The notes below the pieces were generated by a model. It searched no databases and had not been told where the DNA came from. It was given only the letters and a program-made list of their open reading frames with translations. DNA of 21,224 nt from CAYLPU01 sp964385635 (GTDB lineage: Bacteria; Chloroflexota; Anaerolineae; B4-G1): positions 1-21,224 of the forward strand of contig CAYLPU010000089.1 of NCBI GenBank assembly GCA_964385635.1, in the 5' to 3' direction. Positions within the stretch are counted from its first letter, which is position 1; every line of letters begins with the position of its first letter. Made by a program: the position numbers and the translations under genes. This document shows, one piece after another, positions 13,726 to 20,081 of the stretch.

Positions 13726-13910
13726 AGAAACCGGGTTTTTGGTGCTCCACAAGCGGAGTAGCATTGCTTGTATCCTCTCAATAAGTCGGGGAAGGTGGGG
13801 CAAATTGGCAATTTGCCCTACGTTGGCCCCAGAATATTGAGATGATACCATTGCTTGCAGGTGCTTTTCCGTTGCCAGGGATGTCTCCCTGTACGAAAAA
13901 CCCGGTTTCT
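13726..13910. repeat. Palindromic repeat with AGAAACCGGGTTTTT ends, interrupted by the 77-bp element
   Basis: AGAAACCGGGTTTTT (13726-13740) and its exact complement AAAAACCCGGTTTCT (13896-13910) bound a non-coding stretch. The 77-bp element and its target duplication lie inside. Without them the palindrome would be about 98 bp long, so this repeat is older than the insertion. Confidence 0.65.
13770..13848. mobile_element. 77-bp palindromic mobile element, copy 2, intergenic
   Basis: Identical to 4167-4243 over 77 bp, plus two further bases (AC) that complete the inverted terminus: GTATCCTCTCAATA against the complement of TATTGAGATGATAC, with one mismatch. Flanked by CATTGCTT on both sides (13762-13769 and 13849-13856). 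Element plus duplication is 87 bp, as in copy 1. Confidence 0.85.
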
Positions 13911-13986
13911 TGGCCCCCGCGTAAACGCTTACATGCCTTTTAGTATAGGGCAAGTGCACAATAGAGTCAAATTCCGTTACATTTGC

Positions 13987-14014
13987 TTGACTTCCGGGAG
14001 CAAACGGTTATAAT
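13987..14014 (+). promoter_or_regulatory. Strong sigma70-type promoter upstream of a hypothetical gene
   Basis: TTGACT (13987-13992), a 16-bp spacer and a perfect TATAAT (14009-14014). A GTG start follows at 14024, so the mRNA would be leaderless or nearly so. Confidence 0.7.
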
Positions 14015-14023
14015 ACCTCCACT

Positions 14024-14506
14024 GTGTTTCTTTCAGGCAAGCGGGCAACCGTGCCCTCACTCCACGCGCTGCGGCGCAAGGTCACTCTCGAGGCCCTGGC
14101 TGGCTTGCAGCCCCTTCTGTTGCTGCAAATGCTGGTGGGCGTCTCGCAGACTGTGAACAGCAGCGTCTCGCGCTCGGGGGCGCTGGCTCGTACTCTGTTC
14201 CTGAGCGGCCAGCAGCGGTTGGGCGATCTACTGGCCGCTGCGCCGCGCCTGCACCTGTCGCTGGAGCAGGTGCTGGAGGTTTGCCGTTCCGGCGATACGG
14301 AACGCTCGCCGGAGGAGACCGCTGCTCAGGCGTTGGTCGAACTGTGCCTGGGATTGATGCTCCAGTTGATGGCGGAAGATGACCGCCAACGTTGTACCAT
14401 TGTGATGCCGTCTGGACGGCACACGGTTTCGTCTTCATGTTTCCTCTCCTCTCCCCGATCTCGCCTACCCACGGCGCGATCCTGTCTCCACCTTCCCCTG
14501 GCCTGA
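14024..14506 (+). CDS. Hypothetical helix-rich protein
   Basis: Not recognised as any family. The 160-residue frame follows directly on a strong promoter and shows strongly biased third positions (G/C) up to about codon 128. The translation there is leucine-rich and amphipathic, e.g. LEALAGLQPLLLLQMLVG and LAAAPRLHLSLEQVLEV, consistent with a small helical protein without membrane segments or signal peptide. After about residue 128 the composition changes to a Ser/Arg-rich tail that looks like non-coding sequence read through, so the gene may be 3'-truncated or frameshifted. The start could be GTG 14024 (leaderless) or GTG 14051. The next gene on this strand is the radical SAM gene, separated by about 270 bp of repeats. 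Confidence 0.45.
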   Translation: MFLSGKRATVPSLHALRRKVTLEALAGLQPLLLLQMLVGVSQTVNSSVSRSGALARTLFLSGQQRLGDLLAAAPRLHLSLEQVLEVCRSGDTERSPEETAAQALVELCLGLMLQLMAEDDRQRCTIVMPSGRHTVSSSCFLSSPRSRLPTARSCLHLPLA

Positions 14507-14527
14507 CGGCTCCCTGTTTCGTATTGG

Positions 14528-14597
14528 GGACGCAGATTAACGCCGATCTATGCTGATCCTTCGATCTATCTGCGAGAATCTGCGTGCATCTGCGTCC
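14528..14597. repeat. 70-bp inverted-repeat unit with GGACGCAGAT ends
   Basis: GGACGCAGAT (14528-14537) and ATCTGCGTCC (14588-14597) are exact complements. The interior has 'atctgcg'-like subrepeats. No coding potential. Looks like a small dispersed palindromic repeat. Confidence 0.55.
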
Positions 14598-14610
14598 TGC
14601 TCCAAGGCCG

Positions 14611-14731
14611 CTGTTGGGCGAAGGTCTCTGCCGTTGGGCGAAGGTCTCTGCTGTTGGGCGAAGGTCTCTGCCGTTGGGCGAAGGTCTCTGACCGAGCCCC
14701 ACCCGGCTGCGGTCGGAGACCTTGCCGAACA
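14611..14731. repeat. Four 20-bp tandem repeats plus a dispersed-repeat arm
   Basis: Exactly four 20-bp units of the form C(T/C)GTTGGGCGAAGGTCTCTG fill 14611-14690. They run into 'accgagccccacccggctgc' and 'ggtcggagaccttgccgaac' (to about 14731), which is the reverse complement of the repeat at 7006-7060. With the 70-bp unit at 14528-14597 this accounts for most of the gap before the radical SAM gene. Confidence 0.8.
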
Positions 14732-14779
14732 AACCATCACTGCGCTGCGACTGTTGAGTATTCCCGACAGGAGGATAAT

Positions 14780-16378
14780 ATGAAGATCCGATTGATCGAG
14801 CCCAGGGCTCCTGGGCTGAACGTTTTTGACCGGGCGCGGCTGCCGCGCCTGGGCCTGCCGTTGCTGGGCCGGTTGCTGGCCGAGCGCGGCCACGATGTGC
14901 GCATCTACGTTGAGACGCTGGCCCCGGTTGACTGGGCCGACGTCGCGGAAGCCGGCCTGGTGGGCTTCTCCAGCACCACCGCGACCACACCGGTGGCCTA
15001 CGAGATGGCCAGCCGGGTGCGCAACCTGGGCATCCCAACCGTCATCGGCGGCTCGCACGTCACGTTTTTGCCGGACGACGCGCTGCAGCACTGTGACTTC
15101 GTCGTGCGCAGAGAGGGGCAGGTGACGCTGCTGGAACTGGTGGACGCGCTGGAGGGCCGCACTGAACTTACCCGCATCGCGGGCCTGTCGTACCGCGACG
15201 CGGCGGGACAGCCGGTCCACAACCCCGACCGTCCCCCCTGCACGCAGGAGCAGTTCGCGGCGCTGCCTCACCCGGCCCTGCACCTGATCGTCGGTCACGA
15301 ACGTATGACCAACGTGCCGATTATGACCCAGTGGGGGTGTCCCTACGCCTGCGATTTCTGCGCCGTCATCCGCATGTTTGGCCGGCGGGTGCGTGCCCGT
15401 TCCATCGAGGACGTACTGGCCGAACTGGAGACCTATCGCGGCCGTGGGTCTGTCTTCTTCTACGACGACAACTTCGTCGTGGACAAGGTGCGCACCAGGG
15501 CGCTGTTGCGGGGGATGATCGAGCGCGGCCTGACGGTCCCCTGGTCGGCGCAGATGCGCGCAGGGGTGGTTTACAAGGACAGGCGGAGCAGGGAACTGGA
15601 CCACGAGTTGCTCGGCCTGATGCGTGATTCAGGCTGCACGATGGTCTACTGCGGTTTCGAGTCGGTCAACCCGGACACGTTGATCATCTACAATAAGCAC
15701 CAGGATGTGCAGGACATCCGCGAGAGCGTGCGCGTCTTCCACGACTACGGTATCCACGTGCACGGCATGTTCGCGCTGGGTGCAGACACCGATGACGTAG
15801 GGATCTTCCGGCGGACGGCGGACTTTGCGCTGCGCAACGAGATTGACACGGTGCAGTTTCTGATGTTGATCCCCATCCCTGGCACGCCGCTATATGAGCG
15901 TATGGTCGCGCAGGGGAGGCTGTTGACAAACGACTGGAGCCTGTACGACGGGCATCACTGCGTCACTCAACCGGCGCTGATGAGCCCCTACGAGTTACAG
16001 GTGGGCACTATGCGGGCGATGGCGCGCTTCTACTCCGCCCGCCGGGCGCTGCGCCTGCTCATCTCCAGCGTGACCCACAACCTGCCGTTTCTGCTGAAAC
16101 TGCTGTGGCGCGAGCGGGGGTTGCGGTTGCAACTGCCGCGCGTGGCGCTGCTCTCGCTGATTCCCGCCCGGCGCTCGGAAGTGTTGGACATCCTACAGAG
16201 TGCGCTGCCGCGCGAGGCGTGGAGACGGCTGCAAGACATGCTGGTCGTGCCGTTGCTGCGGCTGTACGGGCGCGACCACGTCCGGCAGTGGGCACGGCAG
16301 GCGCGCTCGCGGGCCTACATAGAGCATCTGCGCCGGCTGGTGGGGCCGCGCCGTCGGCGGGCGGTCGGTGCGTCGTGA
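14780..16378 (+). CDS. B12-binding domain radical SAM protein
   Basis: A 532-residue protein of the BchE-like cobalamin-dependent radical SAM class. An N-terminal B12-binding Rossmann domain (about 1-135; LPLLGRLLAERGHDV, VGFSSTT, PTVIGGSHVTFLPDD) is followed by the radical SAM core. Its cluster motif CxxxCxxC is at Cys187, Cys191 and Cys194 (WGCPYACDFC), with FFYDDNFVVD and CGFESVNPDTL further on. A C-terminal helical extension (about 410-525) is basic and not assigned. Cytosolic; the cofactors would be a 4Fe-4S cluster, SAM and probably cobalamin, although the base-on His motif is not seen. ACAGGAGG seven bases before ATG fixes the start. The reading frame is open further upstream but only through repeats. 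Relatives include methylases and cyclases of lipids, tetrapyrroles and natural products. The substrate cannot be inferred, and there is no pathway partner nearby. Confidence 0.88.
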   Translation: MKIRLIEPRAPGLNVFDRARLPRLGLPLLGRLLAERGHDVRIYVETLAPVDWADVAEAGLVGFSSTTATTPVAYEMASRVRNLGIPTVIGGSHVTFLPDDALQHCDFVVRREGQVTLLELVDALEGRTELTRIAGLSYRDAAGQPVHNPDRPPCTQEQFAALPHPALHLIVGHERMTNVPIMTQWGCPYACDFCAVIRMFGRRVRARSIEDVLAELETYRGRGSVFFYDDNFVVDKVRTRALLRGMIERGLTVPWSAQMRAGVVYKDRRSRELDHELLGLMRDSGCTMVYCGFESVNPDTLIIYNKHQDVQDIRESVRVFHDYGIHVHGMFALGADTDDVGIFRRTADFALRNEIDTVQFLMLIPIPGTPLYERMVAQGRLLTNDWSLYDGHHCVTQPALMSPYELQVGTMRAMARFYSARRALRLLISSVTHNLPFLLKLLWRERGLRLQLPRVALLSLIPARRSEVLDILQSALPREAWRRLQDMLVVPLLRLYGRDHVRQWARQARSRAYIEHLRRLVGPRRRRAVGAS

Positions 16379-16469
16379 GTAGGGGCGGGTGACCGAAGCG
16401 GCGCCGGGCATTTCCCCGCCTCGAAAAAGCCAGGGATGCGGCCGAGATCGGAGCGCTGCTGGTCGAACA

Positions 16470-16617
16470 CATGGACGGGGTGCTGGAGACGGCAATACCT
16501 CGATAACCTGTACCACCGTCCGTTCGCCGCCCTGGTCATCCTGCACGGAGCAAGCGACGGTGTACGCACCTGCTTGGGGAAAAGTGTACTCCCACTGGGT
16601 TGCGAAATCAGACAGTG
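16470..16617 (-). pseudogene. Remnant of a PKD-like domain gene (copy 1)
   Basis: On the minus strand one frame reads TQWEYTFPQAGAYTVACSVQ, then DDQGGERTVVQVIEVLPSPAP, the last strands of a PKD-type beta-sandwich. It has no start: it runs into the 3' end of hicB at 16608-16617. On its other side it dissolves into sequence antisense to the radical SAM tail. At the DNA level 16498-16524 matches 17243-17269 in 26 of 27 positions, and the translated flanks are also alike, so the two remnants are homologous. Between 16379 and 16470 a short plus-strand frame (ARDAAEIGALLVEHMDGVLE) may be debris of another gene; nothing else is recognised there. Confidence 0.5.
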
Positions 16618-16844
16618 GCGTAAGATGGTATCGCCTGATATATCACCGGCCGGTAGGTAGGTTCCGGAATTGGTTTGCCCTCGGCGCCGGCTGCCTCAAG
16701 CCAGGCTTCTTTGGCAATCTCAACTTGCCTGAGCGCCTCCTCGGGTGTGTCGCCGAACGCAGAGCAGGCTTCCAGGTCGGGGATGTCCGCGATGTACCCA
16801 CCATCCTCTTCACTGTAAAAGATATTGATGTGATAGTCTCTCAT
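16608..16844 (-). CDS. hicB: HicB-like antitoxin (second module)
   Basis: A 78-residue HicB-family antitoxin starting at ATG 16844, preceded by GAGGAAAA. Longer in-frame starts only reach back through hicA out of frame. The family core is clear: NIFYSEEDGGYIADIPDLEA, then CSAFGDTPEEALRQVEIAKE and a short C-terminal tail, with no DNA-binding domain visible. It overlaps the upstream toxin gene by 4 bp (ATGA), giving tight translational coupling. Expected to bind and block HicA. Confidence 0.9.
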   Translation of the reverse strand: MRDYHINIFYSEEDGGYIADIPDLEACSAFGDTPEEALRQVEIAKEAWLEAAGAEGKPIPEPTYRPVIYQAIPSYATV

Positions 16845-17104
16845 GATTCGTTTTCCTCGTCTCTCAATGCGAGATTGTACCGCTCCACCAGGCGCAGGAA
16901 CTGACGAATCTGGTACGGCTTGGCCTTTCCACCTACATTTTGGAGGTTGACCAATTCCCGCACTTGTGGATGGACAAAGATATGGTGGCTGCCTTTGATT
17001 CTCGACAGGCAAAAGCCAAAAGCCTCCACGAGTGTGACCATTTCACTGAACCGAACGTTCTTGGGGCTTGATAGAGCTTTCTGGAGCAGTTTCCTTCTTT
17101 GCAT
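16841..17104 (-). CDS. hicA: HicA-like toxin (second module)
   Basis: An 87-residue HicA-type mRNA interferase when started at ATG 17104, which gives the family's usual N-terminus (MQRRKLLQKALSSPKNVRFS). GTG codons at 17134 and 17128 are alternatives, with GGGGG nearby. Core motifs: LVEAFGFCLSRIKGSHHIF with the catalytic-type His in GSHHIF, then VNLQNVGGKAKPYQIRQFL. Toxin-first order as in E. coli hicAB, unlike the first module in this window. Its N-terminal region before the GFCLSR segment is longer than in module 1, so the two modules are separate lineages rather than a recent duplication. Confidence 0.88.
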   Translation of the reverse strand: MQRRKLLQKALSSPKNVRFSEMVTLVEAFGFCLSRIKGSHHIFVHPQVRELVNLQNVGGKAKPYQIRQFLRLVERYNLALRDEENES

Positions 17105-17135
17105 CGAGACTTTGTTCCCCCTTCCCACTAACACA

Positions 17136-17157
17136 GAAGCCGCCGAAAGGCGGCTTC
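17136..17157. other. Perfect 9-bp hairpin in the hicAB leader
   Basis: GAAGCCGCC (17136-17144), loop GAAA and GGCGGCTTC (17149-17157). It lies between the hicAB promoter and the hicA ATG. No T-run follows on either strand. It could be an attenuator, an mRNA-stability structure or an operator. Confidence 0.55.
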
Positions 17158-17174
17158 GTACCCTTTCGCCGAAG

Positions 17175-17441
17175 CTACTCGGGGGGATGTGCTCCTATTG
17201 TACTCGACAAAACGCAGATTGTCAACAATTCCGTCTGCCTGACCTCGATAACCTGTACCACCGCCCGTTTGGTCTTTTTGTCGCGGAGGAAAGCGTAGCC
17301 CTGTGTAGAGATGAACTTGCCGGCCTGGTGGCAAAAGTCCCACTGCACGTTGGCAATCGCGCCGTCTTTGTTCAGGCTGACCGACTCGGACACGTCGAAC
17401 TCGTAGATGGTGTTGGCGATCAGGGTTACACAGGGTTGCAC
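17175..17441 (-). pseudogene. Remnant of a secreted beta-domain gene (copy 2)
   Basis: An open frame reading IANTIYEFDVSESVSLNKDG, ANVQWDFCHQAGKFISTQGY and KRAVVQVIEV, homologous to the remnant at 16470-16617 at the end of this stretch. Codon use is GC-rich like the core genes and unlike the AT-richer neighbours. There is no convincing start (GTG 17441 lacks a ribosome site). The last residues (after VRQT) are the hicAB promoter read as protein, so the native end is lost. Possibly a fragment of a PKD or Ig-like surface protein. A short functional gene cannot be excluded. Confidence 0.45.
17197..17225 (-). promoter_or_regulatory. Near-consensus sigma70 promoter of the second hicAB module
   Basis: On the minus strand a perfect TTGACA (17220-17225), a 17-bp spacer and TACAAT (17197-17202). 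The leader to the hicA ATG is about 85 nt and contains the hairpin at 17136-17157. Confidence 0.8.
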
Positions 17442-17475
17442 CGACGGTCTGCTAGTGCAGACGATTCAGTCGTCA

Positions 17476-18663
17476 TCACGTTCGACAGTCGTCAATCAGC
17501 CGGCAATTTGACTGGTGTCCTTCGCAGAGGTTGTTTATTGGGCACTCGGAGCAGCGAGGTTCAGAGTGATTGAAGCAATATGTTGTTCCGATATGGATTA
17601 GACCTTCATCAAAGTCGGCAACTCCCAACTTTGTAGAGGGGAAAGCCATCAGCAAGTATGCATGTTGGATTCGTTGGATCACTACTTTGCGCGGGTGCCT
17701 TTTGTGAGTCATCAAGTGATCCACAGCGATTTCCTCATATGCCCGCTGCAGACTACGGGGAAGCGGTTGGGATGTTCCCATCCCTCGAATGTTCGTAACC
17801 CTGATGTAGTCGGTGTCCCCTTTACCTTTGTGCGGCTGGACAGCATCTTGCTGTATGTATTCTTCCTCAGATGCCCACTTCAGCAAGAAACCCGTACGCC
17901 ATAGAATGCGGCCTGCGTTCGAGTCGTATGGGACTTCAAACGAGAACTCGCCCCACGGGGGAGGTTCTCGCCGCGTCAGCCGGAAACTGGAGACCATCCA
18001 TTTTGCAAAGAGATGGCAATCTTTATTACCGATGGCTTTCCCCAAGCCATACCGCCTATGGGATTTTATTTGCCTGCTCATTTCTTCAGCGGAAATCCAC
18101 GATTCCAAGTAGTCAAGCAGTGCAGTAGCCCTACCCTCTTCATCCTCAGCATCCCTCTCAAGGAGCAACGGAAGGGCGATAGGGACTCCCCATCGAAACA
18201 CGGCATAGTTTAGAGCCTGTTTCGAATTGTCCATAAATAGATTGTATCGTGTTGCACTCGATTGGTTTTCGGCTGCCCAAATAGCAGCGCGCACTGCCTT
18301 GATAGACTGATGCTTGTCCAGAATTTGGTCAATAGCAAATCCCAATTCCTCAAAGAACGAGATTGGCTTGTGAAGAAATCTGATTTCCCTACGGTACAGC
18401 CCATTTGTCACACCCACGAGCAGTTCTCTCACTCCCACTATGTCTGGCCCCTGATCAATCACAGCATTCAACAGGAGAAAGCGGAGTAACAGCTCCCTTC
18501 GCGTACATGACCCGTCGCGTTCGTCAAGGTGAGCGTAATCAAGGCTACCATCAGGGAGAAAGAAATAGCGAAAAGGCTCAATATCACCTGGTGGAGGGTG
18601 CGATGGGTTGTCCTTGCCCACTCTAGCGATTGCCACGATGAGTTCTTGGATGCTGTCTGTCAT
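17476..18663 (-). CDS. Endonuclease III-like HhH-GPD protein with C-terminal Fe-S loop; candidate glycosylase/AP-lyase partner of the adjacent methyltransferase
   Basis: A 395-residue protein. The C-terminus carries an endonuclease III-type cluster loop, C363-x7-C371-x2-C374-x5-C380 (CFNHSEPRCSECPINNLC); Nth itself has x6 in the first gap. Upstream, the helix-hairpin-helix-like GLGKAIGNKDCHLFAKW (about 207-222) places Lys214 where bifunctional glycosylases keep the Schiff-base lysine. FEVPYDSNAGRILWRTG (about 242-258) places Asp247 where the GPD aspartate sits. The Lys-Asp spacing (33) is longer than in E. coli Nth (K120, D138). The first 200 residues are helical and unassigned, and much longer than in repair glycosylases. 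It follows the methyltransferase by 22 bp with a GAGGG ribosome site, and its sequence is more AT-rich than the core genes. Restriction by base excision, or repair coupled to modification, are both inferences. Confidence 0.7.
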   Translation of the reverse strand: MTDSIQELIVAIARVGKDNPSHPPPGDIEPFRYFFLPDGSLDYAHLDERDGSCTRRELLLRFLLLNAVIDQGPDIVGVRELLVGVTNGLYRREIRFLHKPISFFEELGFAIDQILDKHQSIKAVRAAIWAAENQSSATRYNLFMDNSKQALNYAVFRWGVPIALPLLLERDAEDEEGRATALLDYLESWISAEEMSRQIKSHRRYGLGKAIGNKDCHLFAKWMVSSFRLTRREPPPWGEFSFEVPYDSNAGRILWRTGFLLKWASEEEYIQQDAVQPHKGKGDTDYIRVTNIRGMGTSQPLPRSLQRAYEEIAVDHLMTHKRHPRKVVIQRIQHAYLLMAFPSTKLGVADFDEGLIHIGTTYCFNHSEPRCSECPINNLCEGHQSNCRLIDDCRT

Positions 18664-18685
18664 CGTCCCTCAGTCCTGTAGTGAA

Positions 18686-19699
18686 TCATCTGTCGTATTT
18701 CGTTTCCTTTATGCATCGCTGCGTATCACCATCGGGTTCAGTACAGTACTCCTCAGACGTTTCCAGTAGCAGGGGTTGCGTCGCGTATACTCTCTCCGGC
18801 CTTCTTTTTTTGACCTTGATCTTTCCTTCTTTTCTTTGCCCGGCTGGATCATTCAGCCCAATCTTCTCAAAGATGACAATCAACTGTTGAGGCCGGATAG
18901 AGAGCGGTTCGCCAAGTCTGGCCGTGGCCAGGTCGACATACTTGCGAACGATGTCGTATCCGACAAATCCTCGGCCCAGGTGTTTGGCAACCTTGGTAGT
19001 TTGCCCCGAACCTACAAATGGGTCAAGGACTGTTTCGCCAGGATAAGCATACAGAGTGATCAAACGATACGGGATTTCTTCCGGAAAAGGGCATGGGTGG
19101 TCAATGAAGTTGGGGGGAACTGGGGCGATGTGCCAGACACTATTGGCAATGTCCATCGTAAACAGCCGATTGATTGGAAACTCGGCCTCATCTTTTTCGT
19201 CGGCACTTCGACCCTTGTAGATCTTCGGGCCAGACTTTCGTAAGACCATAACATACTCATTCATGATGTTGGGGTAGTAATAGCCGGGATAAGGTTTCTG
19301 AATTGTGACCCCGGCCCGCTTCACCCCGGCAGTACATTTGTGCCATACGATGTCTTGATGAAATTGCCATCCCTGGCCAGATAAACGCGAGACAAGATCA
19401 AATGGCACTGGATAGAGTGTGCCATTGAGCAACACTGTCCCGATGACGATTGCGCAAAAGCCTCCAGGTTTTGTCACACGGTGGACTTCTTGAAACATTC
19501 GCTCGAGCCAGTCAAGATAGTCTGAATAGTTGGAGTATCCGTTGGCGTATGTACGTGTACGATAATGCTGGGTCTTATCAGATGCGTGAATATCGTAGTC
19601 TATCGCATTCCAGTACGGAGGCGAAGTCACGGTTAAAGCAATGGCATCATCGCGAAGTTCATTCATTGACTCGCAGGACTTGTGGTAGATTCGGTTCAC
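18686..19699 (-). CDS. DNA methyltransferase, N4-cytosine/N6-adenine type (beta order)
   Basis: A 337-residue SAM-dependent DNA methylase of the N6_N4_Mtase family. Motif IV TSPPYW is at 25-30 and motif I DPFVGSGQT at 226-234, giving the beta-class order with the target-recognition region between them (about 110-200). SPPY is frequent in N4-cytosine enzymes but also occurs in N6-adenine enzymes, so the methylated base is open. The tail after about 265 is basic (KIKVKKRRPERV). The GTG start is fixed by GAAGGAG upstream. It is the first gene of the operon with the HhH-GPD/Fe-S protein. The AT-richer sequence and the TA module downstream suggest acquisition by transfer. No classical restriction endonuclease is visible in the window. 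Confidence 0.9.
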   Translation of the reverse strand: MNRIYHKSCESMNELRDDAIALTVTSPPYWNAIDYDIHASDKTQHYRTRTYANGYSNYSDYLDWLERMFQEVHRVTKPGGFCAIVIGTVLLNGTLYPVPFDLVSRLSGQGWQFHQDIVWHKCTAGVKRAGVTIQKPYPGYYYPNIMNEYVMVLRKSGPKIYKGRSADEKDEAEFPINRLFTMDIANSVWHIAPVPPNFIDHPCPFPEEIPYRLITLYAYPGETVLDPFVGSGQTTKVAKHLGRGFVGYDIVRKYVDLATARLGEPLSIRPQQLIVIFEKIGLNDPAGQRKEGKIKVKKRRPERVYATQPLLLETSEEYCTEPDGDTQRCIKETKYDR

Positions 19700-19786
19700 C
19701 GCGTAACTCCTTCATACAATCCAGTCAGCACAACTTCCCGGTGAGTTGGCGCGCATCGCGTCGGTGTTGCCATGGGGAGCGCCTCT

Positions 19787-19814
19787 ATTATACCCGACAA
19801 CGGCCCTTGCACAA
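19787..19814 (-). promoter_or_regulatory. Probable promoter of the methyltransferase operon
   Basis: Minus-strand TTGTGC (19809-19814), a 16-bp spacer and a perfect TATAAT (19787-19792). The leader to the GTG start is about 80 nt. Confidence 0.6.
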
Positions 19815-20081
19815 ACGAACGCCCCTTCGGCAGGGTCAGAGCAAAACGCCCGCCGCTCCACTTCCCCCACCACGACCGGTGGCTGCGCTGTCGAAAGTGC
19901 CGCCTTGTGGACAGCCTACGGTTGCCCACAAGATTGGACAACGCTCCGCGTTGCCCACACTTCCTACAGCGCCTACTACTACGGCTGCCATCCCTAGTCT
20001 ACCACACTTCTCAAATAGTACTCCAAAAGGCGACACCTTTTAGCTTAACACAAAGAGCACAATGAACGTGCTTTCTTGAGT
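19815..20081. other. Intergenic stretch without a recognisable gene
   Basis: Short frames on both strands here translate to Arg/Ser- or Gly-rich sequence with no family resemblance. A small inverted repeat, AAAAGG-CGACA-CCTTTT at 20025-20041, lies downstream of the DUF362 gene and could be a weak terminator for it. Nothing else is seen. Confidence 0.4.

Noticed and set aside
14611..14690. CRISPR-like array
   Set aside because: The four 20-bp units are directly adjacent with no spacers, and no cas genes are present.
14654..14779. Upstream extension of the radical SAM frame
   Set aside because: The extra 42 codons are translated tandem repeat. ACAGGAGG before ATG 14780 and the family N-terminus fix the start there.
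14082..15604. Long minus-strand frames (14082-15038 and 14537-15604)
   Set aside because: They are antisense to the hypothetical gene and the radical SAM gene, cross the repeats, and give Arg/Pro/Gln-rich translations without family motifs.
17136..17157. Rho-independent terminator of the methyltransferase operon
   Set aside because: The stem is strong, but no T-run follows on either strand, and a near-consensus promoter lies between it and the operon.
17476..19699. Mismatch-repair glycosylase serving a 5-methylcytosine methyltransferase
   Set aside because: The methyltransferase has TSPPYW and beta-class motif order (N4/N6 type) rather than the PCQ-type motifs of C5 enzymes, so deaminated 5mC repair is not the natural explanation.
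19696..20043. Small genes in the gap upstream of the methyltransferase, one with a CRKCG-like stretch
   Set aside because: Low-complexity Arg/Ser or Gly translations without starts or ribosome sites. One frame overlaps the methyltransferase promoter, and a single CxxC is not enough for a zinc ribbon.
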